This document shows, piece by piece, positions 51,592 through 61,400 of a stretch of DNA of 64,000 nt. The position numbers and the translations under genes are program-made. Below the pieces are notes generated by a model. The model had not been told where the DNA came from. It ran no database searches and was given only the letters and a program-made list of their open reading frames with translations. Within the stretch, counting starts at the first letter, position 1. Each line of letters begins with the position of its first letter. The stretch comes from Apoda limacodes (Eukaryota; Arthropoda; Insecta; Lepidoptera; Limacodidae), in contig OX291560.1 in NCBI GenBank assembly GCA_946406115.1, positions 7,379,158 to 7,443,157 of the forward strand, in the 5' to 3' direction.

Positions 51592-53679
51592 AGATTGATC
51601 TTCCATTAGAATAGACAAAGCTAACCTGCTTTTTTACTTTTGCTCTTCATAACTCGTTCCAGACCAGAAAAATACCATCTCAAAAATTACAGTCCTTTCA
51701 AAATTGTTCTTACAGTTCTCTCCGGCAAGTCTTTCAAAATTTTCAATATTCGACATCTTTATTAAAATTTTAGCTTTGTTGTGGTTTTACAACGATAAGG
51801 GATCGCCGTTCGCGGCCGGGAAACAGACGACGGTTACTTATTAGACCACAAATTTAACTACACAAATTCAGAACCAAAAGTGAAAATATGTTACAATATT
51901 GAAACTAAAACGTAACAATATACCGACAGTAAGTAGCTTTGGACAAACATACAAAAAATAATAATACGATTTCAAATTAATAAAATATTCCAAAATTTAT
52001 GTTTAAAACCGGAGCATCTGGTGTAGTTGAACCACAAATGATAAAATCTTAATTTGTTTAAACAACTTGTTTTGTCCACGCGTCTTTGAGATATTGTCTT
52101 GTTATAAAACATTTTATTGCCGTCCTCGTGGACTTAAATTTAAGTTAGGTTTAAGTGAGGTTAAGTAATTATGATTGACAAATTCGTCACTTACGAGTAT
52201 GCTTGTTGAAACATTAAAATACGGAAACGAAGTTATTCCTCGTCGTTTTCTTAAAGTTAACTTAAGTTACAACACAAAAAGACAAAATACGTTTTTCTTA
52301 AAAGTTTAACCAATGAATTTAACAAAATTTCCTTTTTCAAATAAAGTAAAAGTACATTAATTTATTTACTTACTAAGTTACTGATGAGCCTTATTGTACG
52401 TACTTTCTTATATATATTTCAAAATCTAATAATATAAGTATAAGTACTGTGCAAAAAAAAATATATAATAATTAAAAGCAGGTTTTATTAATGATATTTT
52501 TGACATACAACCCTATACGGAATAATATGTCAAAACTTTGGTGTTATCACACCTCTTTGATAAGCTTACTTGTCAATATTTGTAAATATTTAAATTTTTA
52601 TGTATTTTTTAACTTTATAAGTCACATAAAGTGACATTAATTTTTAATAATAATTAAAAATAATAATACTTATACAGTGACATAAAAGTGTCATCATGAG
52701 AAACTACGTCTACTTAAGTTACTTATCTTGACCTGCTTTCCCAGAATCTCTACATCATCATCAATGCACATCCTTCATCCGATTCATCACAATTGGTATA
52801 ATAAGAAACGGATTATCTATCTATACATATCTTTATACACATATATATGTACATTTTTTGATATGACATAAAAAACTTAGATAAAAAAAAGATTTCAAAA
52901 CAAAAAAAAGAAGTATCTTAAAAGGTAATATTTTTTCATTACTTCCTGTACATCTTTAATTTAAGTAGTGATGTGAGATTTAAGCACAAGGCCGGTATCT
53001 ACTCACAAATGTAATAGAGTTAGAAACCAGTACCACAATGTCGTCTAGATCTTATCACATAAATATTTTGTTGGTAATTTTGCAGTCGGGTATAAGGACC
53101 GTTGGAATTTTATTGTCTTTTTTTGACAATTCATTACTTACTTCATTTTATGTTTGTTAATAAAATTCTGTAATTTATTTTGTAACGTGTATTAAAAAAA
53201 TTGATCGAATCTTGTAGGATTTTTTTTTTACAGGTAGTTGCCTACTACCTGTATGATTTTAATAAATTAAATGCATTAACTATAGGTATAAGCCACCAGT
53301 GTTTAAAAGTAATTAACACAAGTTAATATTTAAACTGGTTAACAATTTAGGCAGCCCTATCACTGTTTAGCGATTTCTTCCAGCCAATGCTGTTCTTATA
53401 CAGAATCAATAATTTAATGCTTGGTAGTTGATTGTTTGCATAATACAACTTATTTACCTGCTTGGAAAGAATAATAAAAAAATATTGAGTTTTATATGTT
53501 TTTGTTTGAATCAGGGTTTTTAGGGATTGAGTTTATTAGGGTATTTCTAGGGTATTCGTTTTTATTTTTTTGTTTTGTATTCGTAACTTATGTTTAATTT
53601 TTATTTGAAGTGTTTTTCTTTAGGTTTTAAATCATTTAAAAAACCTAAATTAACATAAAAAATGTGTGACAATGCAAAT

Positions 53680-53719
53680 TTTTTTTTATATGCCACCAAG
53701 GTGGCAAACAAGCTTACAT
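53680..53719 (-). repeat. fragment of the 1399 LINE 3' end
   Basis: TTTTTTTTTATATGCCACCA then AGGTGGCAAACAAGCTTACA, only the last 40 bases of the element. Confidence 0.65.
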
Positions 53720-54028
53720 CCCGATATAAATGTTATTAAGCTAATTTACTCAATTTACCTTTTAATATTTAACGCGTGTCTTGAAATTGCTATTAATATT
53801 CTTTTCGTCATACTATTAATAAACATTTTAATAGAAGCACCAATTATAACAAGCACATAAATAAAAATAAATGCAAAACAATTCTTTTAACGCAATAACT
53901 ATAAGGTATAAATAACAGCTGCCTGAAATTTTCATGCTTCAAGAAAATTCCCAAAATATTTCAGTAAGCTATTAATTGTGTTAAAAAGACTAGTACTAAA
54001 AATAAAAATATAAAGAAAAAAGAAACGT

Positions 54029-54030
54029 GC
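54029..54030 (-). other. trh: predicted GC splice donor of trh intron 1
   Basis: On the minus strand the exon/intron boundary reads CTCTGG/GCACGT. This is the position that gives the expected protein junction (SHLDSG then ILELRKEK, compare ..PG then ILELRKEK in fly Trh) and the right phase. It has G at -1 and A, G, T at +3, +5, +6, so it resembles a GC-AG donor. The only GT close by (CAC/GTTTCT, at 54026-54025) would give phase 0 and break the frame of exon 2. An unseen small exon between the two is the alternative. Confidence 0.6.
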
Positions 54031-54254
54031 CCAGAGTCGAGATGCGATTGGTTGGATGGTTGTTGCTGCCGACAGATATCCGGGCTTGTCGGTACGAACC
54101 AGGAATGGGGGAAAGCCGGGTTAAGTCCCGGATTGAGGCCAGAGCCTGGACCCGGAAGACCCATCACTCCAGGCAGCCCACCAGGCCTTTGGTGATGGTG
54201 AAACCCCGCGGAGGTCATCGCGTAGTCCATAGCCACCGCTTGGTACGGCAACAT
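54031..54254 (-). CDS. trh: trachealess first coding exon (N-terminus)
   Basis: This exon encodes residues 1-74 plus two bases of codon 75 of a Trachealess-type bHLH-PAS transcription factor, a nuclear regulator of tracheal and salivary/silk-gland-type tubes that dimerises with Tango/ARNT. Seen: the peptide begins MLPYQAVAMDYA and contains HSWFVPTSPDIC at about residues 50-61; from memory of the family, insect Trh starts with an almost identical MLPYQ..VAMDYA block followed by an HSW.VPT block. Between them is a His run and a Gly/Pro-rich linker. Start choice: ATG at 54254 is the first in-frame ATG after an in-frame TAA at 54287-54285 and has A at -3. A GTG four bases further upstream is not needed. 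The reading frame stays open past 54031 into A/T-rich sequence encoding a Phe/Leu run, which I read as intron. Exon 2 needs a codon beginning GG from this exon, and GG sits at 54032-54031. The opposite-strand frame here is a shadow. Confidence 0.9.
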
Positions 54255-54628
54255 TATCACTGATTCACAAATTACTTGACAAACTTATAAGAATTTGACA
54301 GTGTCACTTTGTCCTCCTTCCTCCAATCTCACCATTTTGTAGAAGACCTTAAAGTTTTATTTTCACAGTTTCATTTCCACAGTCACTTCAATCTTTAACT
54401 TTTCATTTTCACCGAATCGAAATTTGTAAAACAAGAGTTCGGTTCTTCACTGTGAATTCACCAAGTCATCGTCCCGATATTCCGTTACAGGCCGATTTCA
54501 GTTTACAAAACGCACACCCGTTCTATTTTCGTGGCCGATCATTTACAGGGCTAGCTATTCACAAGGGAAAAGTCACGCACAGCCACCCACTTAATAAATA
54601 TTCTGGGCATATATCCGTTTTTACGCGG

Positions 54629-54982
54629 ACGTGACTCCTGGGATACTGTCCGCTTTTCACGTACGGAACGCGCGGCCGATTATAGAAAACAGTTGCATGC
54701 GACCCCCTCCTTAGACCTCGGACGTGCAACTGAGACCAAGCACGCGCCAAACAAGACTCTATCACGCTCATGCTAGACACCCCGTGTAACAGTTCGGTTA
54801 TAAGAAAGGGATGACGCACTATAAAAGAGTAGGACACGCATACGTCGGACGTCATCGCTAAGTTAAAAGGCTGCGTCGTAACACGGCCCGTAATAGGCGG
54901 TTACGTGATTGGGCGTGGTTTGCCCAATTAAGTTGAATCGCCGGATCCTGATTGGTTGAAATTGGTAGTATTCGCCTACGTG
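54629..54982. promoter_or_regulatory. cluster of five ACGTG cores upstream of trh
   Basis: ACGTG cores lie at 54629-54633, 54659-54663 (reverse, part of CACGTA), 54722-54726, 54903-54907 and 54978-54982; three of the five are full TACGTG. TACGTG/ACGTG is the established CNS-midline/tracheal element bound by Trh:Tgo and Sim:Tgo. Autoregulation of trh through such sites is a reasonable inference, not shown here. Confidence 0.4.
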
Positions 54983-55010
54983 ATATGTTCAGGAATACGT
55001 TTATAGCTTG
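54890..55010 (-). promoter_or_regulatory. candidate trh core promoter
   Basis: This lies 640-750 bases upstream of the trh ATG in an unusually GC-rich stretch. Seen: a minus-strand TATA-like TATAAACG at 55005-54998; CCAAT on the minus strand at 54965-54961, 54954-54950 and about 54911-54907, and on the plus strand near 54923; a CACGCCC GC-box-like site at about 54917-54911; and two TACGTG hexamers at 54902-54907 and 54977-54982. TSS near 54970 is an inference and would give a 5' UTR of roughly 700 nt. A plus-strand TATAAAAG at 54820-54827 could serve a divergent transcript. Confidence 0.4.
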
Positions 55011-55299
55011 CGCTCATAGAATATAATAAGTAAGTTGTAGATTTGGGCGATCGCCAGTTGCTAGGATGCAGCGGGCTGTGGTTTTGATCCCGGGCTCGCG
55101 TAATGGTTTTTAATTGTTGTTGTTGGACCGTTAATGGGTTAACCATGTTGTAGTTGTGTGGTTAATCGGCCGCTGAATATTAAAATTGCGTTCGATGACT
55201 TCGATGAATGAACGTATGCTAGGGGCGTGTTCTTTAACGCACCTTGCGCTGAACGGGTTTCGCTGACATGCTGTCTGCCTTTGATGTTTATCCCTTAGT

Positions 55300-55560
55300 A
55301 GATTTTGCCAGCGGCTCCGTCCGCCCTAAATTCGGTTATCGACTTGGGATTTCTACAGCAACCCCCTAATTCTACTAATGAAGTTTGCTATAGCTGTAGC
55401 TATGGTTCATTAAAGCTCGGTTATAGTTATTCCCCCTGTTCCAGGACCTAACCTAGCTACATATACATATGTGTGCCAAGTTTCACCCCGATCCATTCAG
55501 TGGTTAAAGCGTGATTGAGTAACATACGTCTAATCTTTCACATTATAAGTAGGATTAGTG
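55300..55560 (+). repeat. short interspersed repeat, 'gctatagc' family
   Basis: TTTTGCCAGCGGCTCCGTCC, GCTATAGCTGTAGCTATGGT, GTGTGCCAAGTTTCACCCCG and AAGCGTGATTGAGTAACATA; the best preserved of these copies. Confidence 0.7.
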
Positions 55561-56183
55561 GGACATTATCTTACTGCTTTGTGCAACACAGAAATGTAAA
55601 GATTTCTTTCATGATTAACAGGCCATCCAACAAGCTTGCTTCAGCGCTGCGTTAAGCTGCTCGATGTAGTCATTGATAACAAACAATAGCTGAAAAAACA
55701 TCACGCTCTTCTGTGTAAGGTGTTTGAGCAAAAACAAGCGGTATTTAACGCCTGAGTGTACATTTAGATGCTTGAACGGAATCTCATTCACTATTTCTCT
55801 ATTAAGCTTGGATTCATTGATTCTCACGATTTAAATAAAAATACGCTATTTTTTGCGCTCTGTAGGTGTTGATAACACAACTTGCACAATCTGTTTTTTT
55901 TTTCTACCATTTTTCGTTAAATAAATATATATCTACTTATCTAAAGTTTCAGACAGGTAGGTTGAGAATGCTATCTACACATAGGGTAACCATACGGAAA
56001 ATTTAAAAGTCCTGACATTTTGTGGATATGGTAATTAACAAGGTGACTCGAGTTTTAAATACCTATATGTTTTAAGCGTTGGCAGATGAATCAAAGACGT
56101 ACAAACCGACGTATTTCACCACTTGTGTAATTTACGCTTATGTGCCAAAAGATCTTTTCTACCTCTATCTTTTTAACAAATTT

Positions 56184-56390
56184 AAAAAAAAACCGGCTTT
56201 TAAAGATAATTAAGTTTTAAAACGGTAAAAATAATTACTTTTTTCTAAAAATCTGATCTGAATGACAGTATGAGGTACATAGATACCGACTTCAAACTGT
56301 AGGTAATTCAGATCAGATTTTAAGAAATAAGTAATTAATTTTACCTTTTTCGTGCATCTTTTTGAAGCGGGTTGTTTTTTTTGTTACAAA
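56184..56390. mobile_element. palindromic MITE-like element
   Basis: Core arms 56224-56268 and 56297-56345 (GGTAAAAATAATTACTTTTT / AAATAAGTAATTAATTTTAC, and ATCTGATCTGAAT / ATTCAGATCAGAT) with ACCGACTTCAAA in the centre. Weaker pairing extends to 56184 and 56390. The plus frame 56352-56585 starts in its right end and is not supported as a gene. Confidence 0.65.
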
Positions 56391-56606
56391 GTTATAATTT
56401 TTACTTGTGATGTGAGTGAAGAACCGGTTTTTTTTTCTTTTACACTAAAACATCCATACCTACTCGTAACAATATTACATAAAAGGCGTTTTACAAGTTC
56501 TAAATTAATACCAATTATTTTTTTTGACCAAAGTTTTAAATGCACAACATTAATATGGGACTACCTGAGAAGTATAACCCTTTAAAATCAATAATTTTGC
56601 AAATCC

Positions 56607-58007
56607 GACGGAATTATGCCCAAAGAGACATAAAAAAATATAAACATCCGAATTGATAACCACCTCCTTTTTAATGTCGGTTAAAAATGTTTATGATTCA
56701 TTGAGAAAGAGACGTTAGAGAAATTGGATTGCTATTGATTGCTGCTAGAAGTCAAATCGCCTTACAGTCTACTAATGAATAAAGCAATTTAATAAGTAGG
56801 TAAACTTAGTTTTAGTTAAATATTAAGTCCTCATAAACCTAAAACGTATAGGTTCTAAGCATAAGGCACGTAGTAATTGCCCATTTTGCTAAGCAGAGAC
56901 GGATATATAGGTATTATATAAACATATTAGTTAGGATTAGGGTAGCAATCAATATAAGAACTCAAGTTCATTCAAGTCTGTGAGCCATTAATGTGCGGGC
57001 TGGAGTATTCTGTCTCCTGGATTGGACAATGGACGACTACTACGTGTCTAACACATAGTAAATATACTTACTGTTTATGAGAACCTAATATATAACTTTA
57101 TAGTGTTTTATACTTTCTTATTAAAATGCTTTATTTAATAATATCTAGATTAAAATGTAATTTAACTAGCAGGACTATCAGCAAATAGGTACCTAATAGA
57201 GTTCAAATGTATGCACGTCTGTGAACAATAGGTAAGTGAGCGTACTCGAGTTCATTCTTTTAAATTATATAGACAATGGACGATTACTACCTACGTGCCT
57301 AACTTAGTACGCTTTTCACTTATGATAACCTGATATTTGGGTAAAATTTCATAGTTAAAGTACTAACATTTTGTTTATTAATTAAAAGATTAAAAGGCCG
57401 TTTGACTACTAGTAGAAAATAGTTAATGGAGTTCAATTTCACTCACACCTGTGGGCAATTAGTTTGCGGTCTTGACTTCCATGTCTACTTAGCACAATGG
57501 GCAATTACTACGTGCCTAATGCTTAGAAACTACGCTTTTCGTTTATGAGGACCTAAATATTTAACTAAAAGTAAGTTTATCTACTCATTAAAATGGTTTA
57601 TTCATTTCTACTAATGAATAAACCATTTTGACGTGACAACGTCTTATAAATTGGTTTGCCGGGTGACACTTCAAGAAACTGCGTTACGCTCCGCTCACGT
57701 TATGCGCTCACAATGAGAGCGAGTGAGAGGCACGCGCCCGCCTAAGAGCGAGAGAGACAGACATAAAATCATTGTCACGTAAAACTTTCGCCCGTATACC
57801 GACTTTACAGGCAACCAGTTTTTATTTTTTTAATAAGTAGGTAAACTTGTAAAGCGATTTGACTTTTAGTAGCAATCAATAGCCATCCAAGTTCTCTAAC
57901 GTCTCTTACTCAATGAATCATAAACATTCTTAACCTACTTCAAAAAGGAGGAGGTTATCAATTCGGATGTTTAAATTTTTTTATGTCTCTTTGGGCATAA
58001 TTCCGTC
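56607..58007. mobile_element. foldback element B, 1.4 kb, with internal tandem units
   Basis: The terminal arms begin GACGGAATTATGCCCAAAGA (56607) and end with its inverse at 58007. The arms (about 56607-56885 and, with an insertion at about 57630-57830, 57480-58007) include ATTGATAACC, TGTTTATGATTCATTGAG, GACGTTAGAGAA and GTAGGTAAACTT. Inside are about three 220-245-bp units with CAATGGACGATTACTAC.TACGTG at 57027, 57273 and 57495. A perfect 17-bp hairpin sits at 57590-57606/57613-57629. Confidence 0.8.
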
Positions 58008-58229
58008 ATATACCTATAGATTAAAATATAGTAGTTTAACATTTTGTTTATTAATATCTATACTATTTTCTTCGGTTGGTACTACACTACATTCAAATAA
58101 ATAAGACTTTATGATTTCATTTGCTGTAGGTAAATCAATAAGGTGATATTGTTTTTATAACTACTTATACTGTTTCCCGGAGTTATTGAAATTGGAGGTC
58201 AAAAATCAGTCGTTTAAATATCGTTTACT

Positions 58230-58495
58230 AGCTTTCTTTGGTGGTTTCACCCGCCCTAAACCGGGTTATATCGACGTAGGATTTCAACGGCAACTCTTAC
58301 TCTTACACTTATTCTTACTCTTACTCTTACACTTGACGTTTTCAAGTAGCCTATGTCCTGCCCCAGGACTTAATCTATTTCCATGTTAAATTTGCTCGCG
58401 CTTCCACCCACCCTAAAGTCTGTTATCGGTGTAGGATTTTAACGGCAACTTCTTCATTATAGAAAAAAAAAGGGTCACACTTGACGTTTTCAAGG
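58230..58495 (+). repeat. two partial copies of the 'gctatagc'-related repeat in tandem
   Basis: CACCCGCCCTAAACCGGGTT...GGATTTCAACGGCAACTC is repeated as CACCCACCCTAAAGTC...GGATTTTAACGGCAACTT, about 150 bases apart. Between them is a TTACTC/TTACAC microsatellite (about 58292-58335). The plus frame 58186-58389 is produced by this repeat. Confidence 0.6.
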
Positions 58496-58514
58496 ATAAT
58501 GAACAGTTATTGCG

Positions 58515-59280
58515 GGCCTACACTGTGTTACGTCTGCGTGCAGTAAGTATGTTCGCATAAGCGCTAAGCTCAGTCCACTGGATAATAGGCACTTACTGTG
58601 AACGAACACTAAGGTACGTCTGCGTGTAGCAAGTATGCAAATCTAAGCTCAGTCCACTGGATAATAGGCAGTTACTGTGGACTTACACTAAGGTACGTCT
58701 ACGTTCAGTAAGTATGCAAATCTAAGCTCAATCCACTGGATAATAGGCAGTTACTCATACTGTCGGCATAAGCTAAGATACGTCTACGTGCAGTAAGTAT
58801 GTAAATTTAAGCTCAGTCCTCTGAATAATACGCAGTTGCTGCTGGACTAGATTTAGATACGTCTGCGTCCAGTTAGTATGCGAATCTCAGCTCAGTCTAC
58901 TGGGTAATAGGAAGTTACTGCGATTGAACTAATGTACGATATTAGAAAGTAGGTAGCTGCGTGCAGTAATTTTGAATGCCAGTCTTAACTCAATCCACTG
59001 GGTGATGGGCACATACATACTGCAGGCCTAAAACACTGCCAATAAATATGCTGACAAACCCATAAAAGAACTTTTATAGAAATATGGATTAATATAGAGT
59101 TTCTGACTTCCAATTTATAGTTAGATGCTGTGGTTTGGATTAAAGAAACATATGTTTGACCAGATTGTCAGCAATCAATAAGGGAAAGTTCAAGTTCGCT
59201 CACGTTTCTGTGCAGTTAGTATGCGGGCCCGAACTCGTTCCGCTGGATAATGGGCAGTTATTGCGTGCCCGACGGTCTCA
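58515..59280 (+). repeat. satellite-like array, monomer about 80-86 bp
   Basis: The core TACGTCTGCGTGCAGTAAGT..AATCTAAGCTCAGTCCACTGG..AATAGGCAGTTACTG recurs with TACGT at 58529, 58615, 58694, 58779, 58858 and 58935. A related, separated unit lies at 59188-59275 (GTGCAGTTAGTATGCGGGCC). The monomer is similar to the internal units of foldback element B. Confidence 0.85.
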
Positions 59281-59841
59281 ATCCATTTTTGCTCTGTTTT
59301 TTGAGGGAATTGTCATATATATTTTTTCTACTTGCTGTGTCAACCGGTACGTTTTAATATATTACGCAAGAACATCAAATTTCACTTTTCTTTGTCGGTC
59401 TGTGCAATACATGCAGTTAAGTTTTTAATAAAGTGTCTAGTTTTTAAATATTTAAGACATTGGAAAAGGTTTGGCTGTCACGTCGGCTAGTTAGACAAAG
59501 TAAAAAGTTGATCATAATGCCAATAAATATCAGGGATTTTTCGACCATCACAGCAAAACCTGGGAAATTCCTTTTTAAAACCCTGAATAACACATAACAC
59601 TGTTAACTTTATGCCTGTCACAAATAACTTATAACATGCCAGTTACAACAAGTTACTTACCATAAAAATAAAAACATGGAACAACCAATCCGTATTTGAA
59701 ATAAAGTAAGTACCTACTCAGTGAACCGTTGAAAAATTCAAATTCAAACTTCGAATCATTTTAACGTAAATCAAATGCACCAATAAGCGTATTATCTAAA
59801 CAGAGCAATAATGACTGCGCGTCCAGTTAGATGACCGCAAA

Positions 59842-59873
59842 CCGGAAGCGGCCGCTGCCGTTGTGGCTTCCGG
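59842..59873 (+). other. GC-rich hairpin in 5' flank of trh
   Basis: CCGGAAGC (59842-59849) and GCTTCCGG (59866-59873) flank a GGCCGCTGCCGTTGTG loop, in a small GC island (about 59815-59905). It carries ETS-like GGAAGC sites. Function unknown. Confidence 0.45.
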
Positions 59874-60083
59874 CCGGCATTGCTACCGGATTTGTGTGCT
59901 AATATCTCATGTATGGGCACTAACGTTAAATAAACTTTAAAATATGTTAAATATATGTATAACTTTAATTTCTTATTGTTTATCCTTGATTTAAAGTGCA
60001 CCCTGAACTTTAGCTTGCCAGGTATAGGTATCGTATTTTACAGATTACCCCGTTTCTGGGGTCATAAGAAAATAGAAATAAAA

Positions 60084-60425
60084 CGGGCCGATTAAGTTTA
60101 CAAATAGTTAACTATGCAAATTTTCATACAATCTCACATTTTTGACGGCTCGTTAACGTCATATTTAGTTGGTGCAACCCAGCATTAGATAGAACGTCGG
60201 TTTATGACCGCGATACCCATCGTACCTAAATACGGGGTAAACAAAACATGTGATATTGTATGAAAATTTGCTTAGTCAGCTATTGGTAAACTTAACCAGC
60301 CCGTCAAAGTTCAGCAAACCACTAGCTTAACTTTAAGTTAACTTTAAAAATAACCGATGATAGAAATTTCCGTACAATTTCCCATTTTTTGGCAACTGGT
60401 TAATTAGTTGGTGCAACCCAGCCTA
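60084..60425. mobile_element. palindromic MITE-like element plus partial third arm
   Basis: Arms 60084-60142 and 60246-60303 share GATTAAGTTTAC.AATAG and CAAATTTTCATACAAT in inverted order. A partial direct copy at 60365-60425 repeats AATTTCCGTACAATTTCCCA and TTAGTTGGTGCAACCCAGC. Confidence 0.65.
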
Positions 60426-60951
60426 AGAGTTTTAGGTTATTACACCATATGGATTTTCCCATGACTAGCCTTTGCCCAATAGGTTTAAGTTCCCCGTAAT
60501 GCTATATTACTAATGAAATTCTTCAATTTTCTAAATATTGATGTAAGCATAGTATTTCAGGAGATATGATAGCATTCGTTATCGCGCTATACAAATTCGC
60601 AGGGAACTCCTGGGAGCTTACTGTCAAAATTCTCGAGCACTCCAAACTCGGACATTTGAGAGAAGAATGTAATAGTGCATGGTTTTACCTATCGAAACCT
60701 GGAAAAGTGCATTTTGTTTCCGAATTCACGAGTCTGACGCAATCTAAACTGTTCGCAATAAGCTTCCTGGACGTCGCGTTATTGTATGAGAGTATTTTCA
60801 GCCGGGTCAAAAAGCACAAAGCATTAAGCGCGCGCCACTTTGGAATACTACTTATTTCTCCGAAAGTAGTCATCGGTGGTTTTAAATTTTTTATGCTATT
60901 TCTAATCCATAATTGGGCAAACAAGTCTAAATACAACTTTTCACAATCCAT

Positions 60952-61085
60952 GTGGCGACCAAAAATGCAACGTCAAGTTGAACCAGACAGGCCCAAAGCC
61001 ACTGGATGCTGCACTCCGACCGTTGGTCGTCTATGGGGGAGGCCTACGTTTAACAGAAATGGACGTTTTCCGACAAAGGTAATAA
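60952..61085 (+). mobile_element. RTE-type LINE, C-terminal remnant
   Basis: Across one frame change the plus strand reads WRPKMQRQVEPDRP, then HWMLHSDRWSSMGEAYV, stop, QKWTFSDKG: the conserved RTE tail (..W......D...W..LGEAYVQQW...KG). It occupies the 3' end of the long plus frame 60566-61108, so that frame is not an intact gene. Its N-terminal part (60566-60950) has no family that I recognise. Confidence 0.65.
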
Positions 61086-61163
61086 TAATTGCCGTCAATA
61101 TCGAGTAGGTTATTACATATTGTATTTAAGTTTTTCTTAATATTATCAATCCTTGCCTCATAC

Positions 61164-61285
61164 TTTTTTTTATACCACTAAAGTAGCAAACAAGCTAACG
61201 GTCCGCCTGATAGTAAGCGGTCACCGTAGCCTTATCCGACCCTTAAAAAATCTAATAACTTCTTTCTCGAAGAACTGCATACTTA
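61164..61285 (-). repeat. fragment of the 1399 LINE 3' end
   Basis: TTTTTTTTATACCACTAAAG, GTCCGCCTGATAGTAAGCGG and TAATAACTTCTTTCTCGAAG match 1412-1560 with an internal deletion. Confidence 0.75.
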
Positions 61286-61339
61286 CGTCTCCACTGTTGG
61301 GGCAGTGGTTACCTTCAACTCGGGTGAGAGCGATTATTT

Positions 61340-61400
61340 TAAATAGGGAGGCCTACGTTCAGCACTGGATTACACATTATTTCGAATCAGTTAGTATTTG
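61340..61400 (+). mobile_element. small RTE-type LINE tail fragment
   Basis: The plus frame reads REAYVQHWITHYFESV, matching the EAYVQQW tail. It directly follows the LINE 3'-end fragment at 61164. Confidence 0.5.

Larger units (their letters stand above)
22687..54030 (-). other. trh: trh intron 1 (about 31.3 kb)
   Basis: The span between the two recognised coding exons. It is AT-rich, full of interspersed repeats on both strands, and none of its open frames resembles a host protein. It also holds several GC-richer, apparently unique stretches (about 30640-30745, 35700-35810, 36100-36250, 37830-37990, 40130-40250, 42510-42680, 43630-43760) that could be regulatory. Stretches not listed separately hold nothing that I can identify. 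Confidence 0.8.

Noticed and set aside
54031..54254. First exon of a Pax-type gene
   Set aside because: Considered because of SGH near the end of the open frame; dropped once the bHLH exon was found and the MLPYQAVAMDYA start matched Trachealess.
54027..54263. Plus-strand 78-codon frame opposite trh exon 1
   Set aside because: It is the antisense shadow of the conserved N-terminal exon; the minus-strand peptide matches Trh.
58515..59000. CRISPR array
   Set aside because: Repeats of 80-86 bp are contiguous and diverged, with no unique spacers, in an animal genome.
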